DNA of 25,713 bases from a virus: the IMG/VR virus record IMGVR_UViG_3300017971_002929, positions 1 through 25,713 of that record. The stretch is one strand, 5' to 3'. This document shows, piece by piece, positions 5,373 to 14,302 of the stretch. The translations under genes and the position numbers were made by a program. The notes under the pieces are model-generated. The model was not told where the DNA came from. It did no database searches and saw nothing but the letters and a program-made list of their open reading frames with translations. The first letter of the stretch is position 1. The number at the start of each line of letters is the position of its first letter.

Positions 5373-7021
5373 TGGCACAATTCACACCTTCAGAAGTGAT
5401 GTCTAAGTGCCAAGAGCTAAAGAAGTCATGGAATGTCCGCAACCGCAAGTTTAAGGAATGGTACGAAGTTCTAAGGTTAGTAGACCAATTAGAAGAGAAG
5501 AACAAAGAAACCTACGTATCGAATGACCCACGTACCTTTTATAACTTAGCCAAGCATTTATTAACACCTTCAATCATTCCGCATAAGTTCCCGATAGAAG
5601 GACTTACACCCAATGAGATTGACGCTACTTCTAAGCTGGAGGCACAGATAGAGAAAGAAGCTTGGCAACGACTTGAAAAGTCTTATAGACGAAGTGGTAA
5701 ACAATCTTGGGTTGGTTACTTAGTTGGCTTAATCTTAGCCTTCGGTTGGTATAACGTTCAAGTTACCGCTGATAACAGCGGTTTCTATGCTGATATATGG
5801 CACCCTGCCGAAACATTCCAAAGCTATTCCCCAGACCCAGAAATAGGTCTTGTTGAAGTAGCCCACATATACGAAATGTCTGTAGCAGCAGCCCGTAAGA
5901 AAGCCAAGGTGCAAGAGTGGAACGTTAATCTACCGCAAGTGGGGAAGGTTAAGTTATTCGATTACTGGTTTATTGATGAAGACGGTGACGTGTCCCATAC
6001 CATAGTTTTAGACGGTAAGTTTGTAGTAAAACCATACAAAGACACTAGGTTTGACCGTATCCCTGTGGTATGTGGTGCCGTAGGAGGTTTACCTGACTTA
6101 GGTGAAGTTGACTCTAAATGGCAAGAACACTATGGGGAAGCTCTAGTAGCCGTTAACGAAGATGTCTACAAAAACTCTGACAGGTTGGCATCTTTCCTTC
6201 AGCAAGCCGTAAAAGAATCAACGGAACCTAAGTGGTTAGAACTCTCTCAAGGGACTACCATATTAAAACCAGAGCACTTTTACTCTGGTGCTATTTTTAG
6301 AGGGCAGCCTGGGGATTCGGTCACTGCCCTACAGCCACCTCCAATTCCCCCAGAGTTGATACAACGTATCTTCTCATATGAGCAAGATAAGCAGAAAGCC
6401 TCATTTTCGCCACTGATGTTTGGTAACATCCAATTCCAAGTGGCTGCATACACCCTGTCCCAGATGGCTCAGGCTGCCCAACAGGTTCTAAGACCATACC
6501 ATGAATCCGTGATGAATGTTTTAACAGAGATAGACAACATGTGGTTGAATCAAATGAGAGCTAAGGGAATTAAACCAAGGGGCGTTACTCTACCTAAGAA
6601 TATTCCTGATGATATAGAGATGGTAGTGGATTACCCCATATCAATCCCAGGTGACCTAATCAACCGCATCACATCAGCTAAGATGATATCACCTTCGGTA
6701 GAGATATCCCCAGAGACCACAATGGAGTTATTCTTCCCAGAGGTGAAAAACACGTTAGCAGAACAAGGACGTGTACGTAGTGCTAAGGCTCTTAACAACG
6801 CCATTGGACTATCCGTTAACCAAGTACGAGCCTATCGTATTGCTGCACAGGAAGCCCGTAGACGCAACGATGAAGAGACAGCTAAATTATACGATATCGC
6901 TGCTGATGCTGTTTTGTCTCAGTTAGAGGCCATAGCAGTAACCGAAGAAGAGAAACAGAGAGGCACAAGACCAAACCCTACGATGATGCCTTCACTTGGA
7001 GGTGGTAATGAACGGGGTTAA
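5372..7021 (+). CDS. Portal protein (549 aa)
   Basis: Portals form the dodecameric ring at one capsid vertex through which DNA enters and leaves. The call rests on position (its ATG overlaps the terminase TAA by one base), length near 550, and composition. The N-terminal part is helical; a mixed alpha/beta middle carries repeated Trp/Tyr (GWYNVQV, DIWHPAETF); a long central helix region with PPPIPPELIQRI and FSPLMFGNIQF resembles portal stem and crown segments. A helical Ala-rich C-terminus ends in PSLGGGNERG. An SD (GGAGG) precedes the ATG. No catalytic motifs are expected. The portal subfamily could not be assigned. Confidence 0.85.
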   Translation: MAQFTPSEVMSKCQELKKSWNVRNRKFKEWYEVLRLVDQLEEKNKETYVSNDPRTFYNLAKHLLTPSIIPHKFPIEGLTPNEIDATSKLEAQIEKEAWQRLEKSYRRSGKQSWVGYLVGLILAFGWYNVQVTADNSGFYADIWHPAETFQSYSPDPEIGLVEVAHIYEMSVAAARKKAKVQEWNVNLPQVGKVKLFDYWFIDEDGDVSHTIVLDGKFVVKPYKDTRFDRIPVVCGAVGGLPDLGEVDSKWQEHYGEALVAVNEDVYKNSDRLASFLQQAVKESTEPKWLELSQGTTILKPEHFYSGAIFRGQPGDSVTALQPPPIPPELIQRIFSYEQDKQKASFSPLMFGNIQFQVAAYTLSQMAQAAQQVLRPYHESVMNVLTEIDNMWLNQMRAKGIKPRGVTLPKNIPDDIEMVVDYPISIPGDLINRITSAKMISPSVEISPETTMELFFPEVKNTLAEQGRVRSAKALNNAIGLSVNQVRAYRIAAQEARRRNDEETAKLYDIAADAVLSQLEAIAVTEEEKQRGTRPNPTMMPSLGGGNERG

Positions 7022-10000
7022 TATAGGTACACCTGAAGAACGAGCACAGGTAAAAACAGAGTTAGAAGCTGGGCGTAAGCTTATGCACCCTATCGAACTG
7101 ATGGGTGCAGGTACGACCTATTCCCCTTACGAGGGGTTTGAGATTGATAAGACTATAACCCATCGTGAGTTGCAGGAATCCACTAAGACCCGTAAACTTA
7201 TTGAGGACAAGTACAGAACTGCTCAATCTCAATTTCGAATTCGTGTAGATGTAGACCCATTTGCCTACGTTTTTGGTAAAGACTGGGGTGACCCAGCACG
7301 TAAGCAGAAACGACAGGAAATAGAGGACTTAGCTGCCCAAATAGATGTAGCGGTGGCCTCTGAACAACAGGCGTTAGCTCGTCACTTAGCTTTAACATAC
7401 GCCTCCCAGTACATGGAACTTGGGATATTTGAGAACGTAGATGAACTCATGCAGTATTGGGGTTTAGATGACTCCTCTAGAACGTTTGCCCAAACTATAT
7501 GGAATAACTTTGCTCCTGTGGCTGGAAAGAAAGCTGGGCAACTAGACGAAGCTGTTAAATTACTCCAAGAGAGACCAACAGCACACCCAATGTCCGTAGA
7601 AGACTCCACAACGTCTGAGATACTCAAAGCTTTATCTACTTATCCACAGTTGGAGCTTACTGGTAGTTTACAGGCTTTAGGTGCTGATGGACTACGTGAG
7701 TTATTTGATACGGCTGGTTTAGACACCCAGTATCTTGACGAATACATACAAACTGCTCGTGGTCACTGGGCTACTCTAGATGAACAATGGCGAGACATAC
7801 GGGAGAATTATGAAGCCTACAGATTAGGACTTAAAACTCCCGAAGTATTGAATCTGTCTATTATGGAGCAACTCAAGTTAGCGTGGAAACAACCTGCTCT
7901 TGCTATGGTTGAATTACTTGATAACTATTTTGAGTACTGGGGTAGACCCTTTGCGTTCATAGCAGCCAATGTTTTAGACCCTCATAGGGGTGTAGCAGCA
8001 TTAACTGGTAAGAGCCCATTCGGTGAAACCACATGGAGTGGAGAACTAAAACGACTCCAAGGGGAACACATGTCTGAGGGGTTAAACTGGTGGATGGCTG
8101 CTGGCCATGCTTTTGATGACTGGGAGCAAAACTGGGTAACTAAACTGGGCTTGGAGATAGTAGGAGACCCGCTAACATGGTTTGGATTTAATATATACAC
8201 TAAGATAACCAAACCTATTGGGTGGCTTCATAGAACTGTTAGTGCTGCTGAGAAGGGCTTCATAGAAACAATGGATATCCCCTTCTTAGCATTACGTAAA
8301 GGTTGGGAATCTGTAGGTAAAACTACCTTCCAGAGAGCAATGGAACGCACCTCACAGGCAACCGTTAATATGTTAAGAGCAACCACTAAGTTCTCTAACC
8401 TACAGGATTTAGCTCGTATTACTCCAAACCAGTTAAAAGAGACGATGACTGCTGCCTACTCTGCGTTTCAAAACAAGCCTCAGATGGGTGGCCATACCTA
8501 CCTGCATCAATTCGGTGCGGATGTACATGATGCTATCCATAGATACATTCCAAGGGAAGAGGTAGAAGAACTCTTATCTAATATGAACCCATTGGTAGAT
8601 TACACCACCCGTGAGATGGAAGAGTTCGTCATGACTAAAACTCATGAGGTTAACGAACTCATAGATGGTATTGTAGGTAAATCTATTACCCCAGATGATG
8701 CCGTTTTGCCAATGTTGCAAATCCTAGGAGATTTTAGTGAGCGCAACATGCAACAGGTAAGAAGATTCCTACGTGGTGTACAAGATAGGGAATACGCACT
8801 ATTTGAGAAGCTCCTTGAATTTGATTCTACCAAGAGTGGAATGTTAAATTTTCTCAAGACCATGAGGGAAACATACGTGAGTAACATGAGCTCTAAGGTG
8901 GCAGCCCACCGCTCTCGTTACGGTATGATGGCTGCTATGCAAAACTCTATAGACTCAGCCGTAACCGTACTCTGGAGGAACTCTATTGAGAAGTGGCTCG
9001 TGCTCCCTGTAGCTCGCCAGATGTTACTCACAGCAAACTACGGTACCTTCAATATGTTTGAGTCTTTATTCCGTAGCGCTTTCTCAGGATATGGTTTATG
9101 GGGTAAGGCTGCTGCTGGCAGAGAAATTGTAGAGGAAGCAGAGCTTATCACTAGAGAGCTAATGAATGCCCCCCATGAGTTCGCTGAGAGCATAGTCTTT
9201 GAGCTACCCGCTCGTGGTGAGTTAAGTATTGCTGCTCGTGGTGAAGGCATACTACCTCTCATGACCACAGCTAATCTACCAAGTTGGCTCCCAGCACCAT
9301 TCGGTGGTAAAACCCTCACAGTGCCACGAAAGATAGGTGAGTACGAGATACCATTCTTAGGTGGTAAGAGAGTATCCATGTATGACTGGAACCAGTGGTT
9401 TAACCGCTTGGGTGAACAGCACCGTGCTTACACCTACATCCAAATGCACAAGCGTAAGATGTGGGAAATGTTCCCAGATGATATGAATATGATAGCAGAG
9501 GTTATACCTCAGCCACTAAAGTATGCTGATTTCAAAACTCTATCCCGTAAAGATATAGATGGTATTAACAGGTCATTAGAGAACCGTATACCCCTTGGTT
9601 CAAACTATGTTGATGACCTCCACTGGGAAAGAAGTATCTTAGAACGTAAGAAGCTAACCCAAGATACCCAAGAGCTTCTTAACCAAGTTAGGGCTGTAGA
9701 CCAAGACATTAAAGACTTCATATTACAGGAGGTACGGGCTGGTAACGTCAACAGTGGTAACGTGAGAGAGTTCGTAGATGAAGCCGTAGATGCCTATTAC
9801 ACCAACTATATTATGAAGATAGACATGTACAAGGAGTTAATGAGGTCGGCCACCGCCCAATTAGACGATTTCGTGCCACAGTCAGCAGATGAACTCATGG
9901 TGATGATTGGTAACGTAGACACCCTATTAAACGATATCTTACCTCGCTCCTGTACTGAATACTGGTCAGCAGTTACCCGCAAAGGCCATCGTATAGTTAA

Positions 10001-13000
10001 AGTATCTAAAGTGGAGAAGTTACATGCAGGGGCTCGTGATGAAATTTTAGGGTATATAGATGATGCTGTGACACAAGCACGCACTATGAAACAGAGATTA
10101 GAACAAGGTCTAAGGTTAATCCCAGATAAGACTAAGAGAGATTCAGCACGTGCCCTTATGAACAACTGGGAAGAATACATTGTCAACCTGAGAACCGTGA
10201 GAGAACGGGTATTTGCTACAATAGATGCTTACACATCCACCCATAGAGCTCCAGGTTCACGTACATTGGAAGGATGGAGAGCAGCACTCAAAGCTAGTGA
10301 ACGTATCTGGGATGATTACTGGAGGCAAATAGCCCAAATACCACGAACAGAGCACGCTCTGAACCTTGCTCAAGATGTGGTGCCTAACGTTCAATCTCAG
10401 ACTAAACGATTGTTAGTGAATGACATAGCAAAGTTGTTTGGTGCCACTGGGGAATCCATACGGGATAACCTTATATTTGCAGAAACCCGCACCATGATGG
10501 GTAAACCCCAATTTCAGGCTACCGTATACGAAAGAGCCTTGAAAGCAGCCAAACAACAGGGTAAGATGCCAGCAGAGATAGGTTTCTCATGGGAACGCAT
10601 TGGTGAGGTATACGATGATATCTTGAGAGGTATGCAGGTAGACCCACAGGTAGCTTCTCGCTTTACTCCTGCTGTTGAAGAGCTTCGCCACTTTGCCAAC
10701 CAGTACGAACGTTTGTACAATACAAAGGCAATAGACCCAGATGAATACTTCCGTGTTCAGAAGCATATCTCAGATGTAAGCGATAACATGAAGAAGCTGC
10801 CCATGTTCAGGAATGAAGTACCTGTAACCCAACCTGGATTCTACACGAAAGAGCTTAGGTTCAAACGCCCTTGGCAGATGAACCGTAAGGAATTCAAAAG
10901 GGAACATAAGAAGTACATGGAGCTTGCTCAGCAGAGTGAGCACTATGACGTTAGATTCTCTGATGTGGGTGATACCACTGTAACTACTGAACACATAAAA
11001 GAAGTTTGGGGTGAGGTTGATAACCACCACTTCTTCCTGAAAGATGATACAGGGAGGTCTCTAGGTGAAATCTCCTTACACGTTTTCCACGACTATAAGA
11101 TTATGGACGTGGGTTGGTTAGGGTTAAACCCAAACAGTAGAGTAACCGCTATAAGAGATGCTCTTAGTATTATTCGTGACTACACCCCAGAAGGATACAA
11201 GATTGTTGCGGATGTGAACAACTTCTCAGGACAGCTTATTGAGAAGTTAGAGAGGCGTGGTATTATACGTGTGAAGGAGAGACTTGGGGGTGAGTTTAAA
11301 CCACCAAAACCCGACGAGCAGTTTGCTTCTGTTGAAATAGAATTTATTACAGACCCGTCCAAAACAAATCTGTTAAAGAAACCTCGAATCGTTGAGGAAG
11401 ACTTAACATATGAGCAAAAGATACAGAGCAGGATTAGAGAGTACCTTGAAACTGAGTCTGTATCTTTTGAACCTTCTATGGAAATGAGAAGTGACTTCGT
11501 TCTTGCTGGGGATGAAACAGTATCCACTCAATTTGACCGTTACCCCAACATGCCAGATAGGTTAAGGGAACTGGCAGAAGTCAACCCAAGCCTTATGGAT
11601 GATGCAGAAGGTTTGTTTGAAGCTTGGCAGCGGAGAGCTATAGATGAAGGTTGGCTACCGAAATCAGGTCGCACTAAGAGAGAGGTATGGGTGGAGCCAA
11701 GAGAAGGTACAGAGATAAGGTTTGAGGCCACCCCAGAGTGGACAGCTAAACGTGATGCTGCTGCTGAGGCTGCTACCAAGGAATACCACCTTACCTTCAC
11801 AGACTACACCTCCCAGAATATGATGGATTCCTTTATGAAAGGTATCTATCCATTCTGGATATACGAATCCCGTAGATACCCGTACCTGTGGCGTACTGGT
11901 ATACGCACCCCAGGTGTTCCACTCTCTATGGGTCGCTTCATGGACTACACAGAAGGTGGGTACGTTAATATACCTGGGATGCCAATAGACATAAATCCTT
12001 TCCGTGGTACAGTATTCATGGGTGGATTCAGACGTATGTTCATCCGTGACTATCCTGAATACTATGATGCTCCTGTGTGGGGAACATTCGCTGGTGTGAT
12101 GGATGCGTTTTCACGGGGTGGATTCTACCCAGGTGTACATATAGCTGCACCCCTAGCTTTCTTTGGCTCTAAGGTAGGTGCCCCTCAGATGTATGAGGTA
12201 TTACCACCTGCTTTCACCACGTTGTTCAGTTTCTACCAGAGTATAGACCCTTCCAGTGAGACCTCTCGATGGCTACGTGACCAAGTGATGTCTGATAGGT
12301 TCCGTGAGTACATGATAGAGCAAGAGCTCACTGACCTTGGGGTAGATGGTAACTATGTGATGGCTAAGAAGTCAATGGGTATAGAGCTAACAGATGATGA
12401 ACAGAAGCTCGTAGACCAAGCCATGAGAAAAGTGTCTTTACTCCAAATCCCCTTTGTGCAGATGGGACTGTTTAGGTTCCGTCCAGAGGATAGAGATAAA
12501 GCTTATGAGATGGCTCTTGAAGTTAAAGAGAAGCTCACTGGTATCCCCGTAGAGCAATGGAAACGAGAGAGTAGGCTATCTGATATCACAGGGGTTCGTA
12601 CTTCAGATAGGTTCCCCCTATCCCCCTTGGAACAGAAGATACTGTTTGAAGCTGAAGAAGTTGAGCGGTGGAATAAGAACTTCGTTGCACCTCTACTTCC
12701 CTCAGAGCAGCGCAAAGAGGAAGAACGAATCATCATGTATCAATACGAAGTGAGTAAGATATATGAACAGGCTCGTACAGAAGGATTTCCAGACTACTCT
12801 GGTAAGCAGGACATAGTAAGTGAGGAGTTCTTAGAAGAGGAGTTTAGGGCTGGTCGTATCACAGGAGCCCAATACGATGCCATGTTAGAGGAGTTGGTAG
12901 AGGCTACGATTGAACGTGTTAACGCCTTAGCTGATACCGATATGTTTGCTGATGTGCCTAAGACACGTGAGGAGAGAGTGTCTCGCTACTTAGAGAGAGA

Positions 13001-13553
13001 TGAACCTGTACCCATATGGCACCCAGCACAAGAACTCCTTTGGGAGTACAGAGAGATAAAGCCTGAGATGGCATTTGATTATGAGCTAGATACATGGCGC
13101 ATTGATTGGGAAACTTACTTTGCTCGTGTTGATGCTATTATGAATGCACTTAGTGAAGAGAACCAGAGAAGTTTCTTAGAGAACCTACAATACGAGTGGA
13201 CTGATACCAAGCGACTTCGCTGGAGGATAAGTAAAGAATATATACGACCCTATTACAATACACGGGTAGCCCTCTTAGATACGTATTCGGTTGAGGAGCG
13301 TAAGCTCATACAGGAATACTCTCTGGCTAATTCCGCTAGAAGAGAAGAAATTAGAAACGTTACTGATTCTGAAGGGTTGAAGCTGATAAGCAACTTTACT
13401 ACCAAGTTAAAGAACATACACCAGAACATGCGTGTTAACGACCCTGAGCTAGACGCATGGTTAAGGTTCTGGGGTATTGTGGATAGTAACAGGAGCAAGG
13501 AAGCTGAAACCATGTACTTAAGATTACTAAGTACCTACCAGGGGATAGGATGA
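7008..13553 (+). CDS. Giant virion-associated protein (2181 aa)
   Basis: One unbroken frame takes a quarter of the window. The ATG at 7008 has an ideal GGAGGT SD, preferred over an in-frame TTG at 6996, and overlaps the portal end. Visible regions, in order: charged helical N-terminus (1-320); amphipathic Trp-rich stretch with FAFIAANVL (about 320-400); hydrophobic segment near 658-705 (WLVLPVARQMLL); long helical middle (870-1280); acetyltransferase-like segment about 1340-1445; aromatic block about 1590-1760 (IYPFWIYESRRYPYLW, GVHIAAPLAFFGS); charged helical C-terminus. No muramidase or polymerase motif was recognised. Placement between portal and scaffold suggests a head-interior or ejected protein, comparable in size to large podovirus internal proteins or polyvalent proteins. 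That role is inference. Confidence 0.85.
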   Translation: MNGVNIGTPEERAQVKTELEAGRKLMHPIELMGAGTTYSPYEGFEIDKTITHRELQESTKTRKLIEDKYRTAQSQFRIRVDVDPFAYVFGKDWGDPARKQKRQEIEDLAAQIDVAVASEQQALARHLALTYASQYMELGIFENVDELMQYWGLDDSSRTFAQTIWNNFAPVAGKKAGQLDEAVKLLQERPTAHPMSVEDSTTSEILKALSTYPQLELTGSLQALGADGLRELFDTAGLDTQYLDEYIQTARGHWATLDEQWRDIRENYEAYRLGLKTPEVLNLSIMEQLKLAWKQPALAMVELLDNYFEYWGRPFAFIAANVLDPHRGVAALTGKSPFGETTWSGELKRLQGEHMSEGLNWWMAAGHAFDDWEQNWVTKLGLEIVGDPLTWFGFNIYTKITKPIGWLHRTVSAAEKGFIETMDIPFLALRKGWESVGKTTFQRAMERTSQATVNMLRATTKFSNLQDLARITPNQLKETMTAAYSAFQNKPQMGGHTYLHQFGADVHDAIHRYIPREEVEELLSNMNPLVDYTTREMEEFVMTKTHEVNELIDGIVGKSITPDDAVLPMLQILGDFSERNMQQVRRFLRGVQDREYALFEKLLEFDSTKSGMLNFLKTMRETYVSNMSSKVAAHRSRYGMMAAMQNSIDSAVTVLWRNSIEKWLVLPVARQMLLTANYGTFNMFESLFRSAFSGYGLWGKAAAGREIVEEAELITRELMNAPHEFAESIVFELPARGELSIAARGEGILPLMTTANLPSWLPAPFGGKTLTVPRKIGEYEIPFLGGKRVSMYDWNQWFNRLGEQHRAYTYIQMHKRKMWEMFPDDMNMIAEVIPQPLKYADFKTLSRKDIDGINRSLENRIPLGSNYVDDLHWERSILERKKLTQDTQELLNQVRAVDQDIKDFILQEVRAGNVNSGNVREFVDEAVDAYYTNYIMKIDMYKELMRSATAQLDDFVPQSADELMVMIGNVDTLLNDILPRSCTEYWSAVTRKGHRIVKVSKVEKLHAGARDEILGYIDDAVTQARTMKQRLEQGLRLIPDKTKRDSARALMNNWEEYIVNLRTVRERVFATIDAYTSTHRAPGSRTLEGWRAALKASERIWDDYWRQIAQIPRTEHALNLAQDVVPNVQSQTKRLLVNDIAKLFGATGESIRDNLIFAETRTMMGKPQFQATVYERALKAAKQQGKMPAEIGFSWERIGEVYDDILRGMQVDPQVASRFTPAVEELRHFANQYERLYNTKAIDPDEYFRVQKHISDVSDNMKKLPMFRNEVPVTQPGFYTKELRFKRPWQMNRKEFKREHKKYMELAQQSEHYDVRFSDVGDTTVTTEHIKEVWGEVDNHHFFLKDDTGRSLGEISLHVFHDYKIMDVGWLGLNPNSRVTAIRDALSIIRDYTPEGYKIVADVNNFSGQLIEKLERRGIIRVKERLGGEFKPPKPDEQFASVEIEFITDPSKTNLLKKPRIVEEDLTYEQKIQSRIREYLETESVSFEPSMEMRSDFVLAGDETVSTQFDRYPNMPDRLRELAEVNPSLMDDAEGLFEAWQRRAIDEGWLPKSGRTKREVWVEPREGTEIRFEATPEWTAKRDAAAEAATKEYHLTFTDYTSQNMMDSFMKGIYPFWIYESRRYPYLWRTGIRTPGVPLSMGRFMDYTEGGYVNIPGMPIDINPFRGTVFMGGFRRMFIRDYPEYYDAPVWGTFAGVMDAFSRGGFYPGVHIAAPLAFFGSKVGAPQMYEVLPPAFTTLFSFYQSIDPSSETSRWLRDQVMSDRFREYMIEQELTDLGVDGNYVMAKKSMGIELTDDEQKLVDQAMRKVSLLQIPFVQMGLFRFRPEDRDKAYEMALEVKEKLTGIPVEQWKRESRLSDITGVRTSDRFPLSPLEQKILFEAEEVERWNKNFVAPLLPSEQRKEEERIIMYQYEVSKIYEQARTEGFPDYSGKQDIVSEEFLEEEFRAGRITGAQYDAMLEELVEATIERVNALADTDMFADVPKTREERVSRYLERDEPVPIWHPAQELLWEYREIKPEMAFDYELDTWRIDWETYFARVDAIMNALSEENQRSFLENLQYEWTDTKRLRWRISKEYIRPYYNTRVALLDTYSVEERKLIQEYSLANSARREEIRNVTDSEGLKLISNFTTKLKNIHQNMRVNDPELDAWLRFWGIVDSNRSKEAETMYLRLLSTYQGIG

Positions 13554-13645
13554 CTAAGAAGCGTAGCCGTAAAGAAAGACAGACGGCAAAGAGAAATAAG
13601 TCACTAGAACGTAGGCTTAAGAACACAAGACACGTGAAACGTTAG
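13550..13645 (+). CDS. Highly basic micro-protein (31 aa)
   Basis: The ATG overlaps the stop of the giant gene (ATGA) and has GGGGATAGG just upstream. The 31-residue product (MTKKRSRKERQTAKRNKSLE, then more basic residues) is over 40 percent Lys/Arg with only scattered acidic residues. It resembles short nucleic-acid-binding or charge-neutralising peptides. It lies just before the scaffold promoter, where a small gene tiles the gap neatly. Real expression is likely but unproven. Confidence 0.6.
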   Translation: MTKKRSRKERQTAKRNKSLERRLKNTRHVKR

Positions 13646-13656
13646 GACATATTCTA

Positions 13657-13685
13657 TTGACACGTGTGTTATAATGTGTTATAAT
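13657..13685 (+). promoter_or_regulatory. Sigma70-type promoter with doubled -10, before scaffold
   Basis: TTGACA (13657-13662) and TATAAT (13680-13685) are 17 bp apart. The spacer contains a second full TGTGTTATAAT (13665-13675), so two extended -10 elements sit 10 bp apart. From the proximal -10, transcription would start near 13692, beyond most of the AAGGAGG SD (13686-13692). From the distal one it would start near 13682 and keep the SD. It probably boosts scaffold and capsid expression. Confidence 0.88.
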
Positions 13686-13696
13686 AAGGAGGAAAC

Positions 13697-14290
13697 ATGG
13701 GTGAAGACTCAGGGGCAGAAACCCCAACTACGTCAGGAAACGTAGTCACATCCGTTGATATCGGGGATGGTAATAAATTTACTGTAGCTGATATCATAGC
13801 GATGAAAGGCGCAAAAGAAGGACTGGAGCGTGATGTTAATGGGCTGAGGGAGGCTAACACGGCGCTTAGCCAAGAGCTAGAGAAGCTTAAAACCCAAGCT
13901 TACAACATCAATCAGAACAGAATCCAGTCGGACTCCGCAAGAGAAGCTGCGGAAAAGTCCAGAGTAGAGTTAGAAGAAACTCTCAAATCCTCAAAATCTC
14001 AGGAGGAATACAATCAGATAGCCGAGGAGCGTGACCTCTTACTGCTAGAAAAATACTCTAGTAAGATTGATGCTCTAGCTGACACTCTGAAGATTGACAA
14101 GAAGGAGTTAGCTGGCAAGGACATGAAGGAGATTGATATATGGTTAGCCATAACTCAACTCACTCAAGAGAAAGCCAAAGACCCCACGCTTGATAGGTCT
14201 GGAGGTGGAGGCGGTGGCTCAATGTCGGAGAACGCACTGGAGGCTAACATGAGATTCCTCAAGGATTTAAAAGAGGGCAATAGAAAATAG
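13697..14290 (+). CDS. Capsid scaffolding protein (197 aa)
   Basis: Scaffolds guide capsid assembly and leave or are cleaved before packaging. This acidic, helical protein precedes the capsid gene. It has a coiled-coil core from about residue 40 to 120 (GLREANTALSQELEKLK and continuing), a second helical part, a Gly6 linker (RSGGGGGGSM) near residue 168-176, and a short basic tail (LKDLKEGNRK). A basic C-terminal helix is the usual capsid-binding end. A strong AAGGAGG SD and its own promoter indicate high expression. No protease motif is visible. Confidence 0.85.
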   Translation: MGEDSGAETPTTSGNVVTSVDIGDGNKFTVADIIAMKGAKEGLERDVNGLREANTALSQELEKLKTQAYNINQNRIQSDSAREAAEKSRVELEETLKSSKSQEEYNQIAEERDLLLLEKYSSKIDALADTLKIDKKELAGKDMKEIDIWLAITQLTQEKAKDPTLDRSGGGGGGSMSENALEANMRFLKDLKEGNRK

Positions 14291-14302
14291 AGGTGAGTAA
14301 GG

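Noticed and set aside
4111-5378. Short open frames in other phases within the large terminase gene
   Set aside because: Terminase motifs are clear in the main frame; these have no SD and no domain features.
7198-13513. Many minus-strand open frames of 60-126 codons inside the giant gene
   Set aside because: They are antisense shadows of a well-supported 6.5-kb coding frame, lack SD sequences, and encode Ser/Leu/Pro-rich sequence typical of antisense reading.
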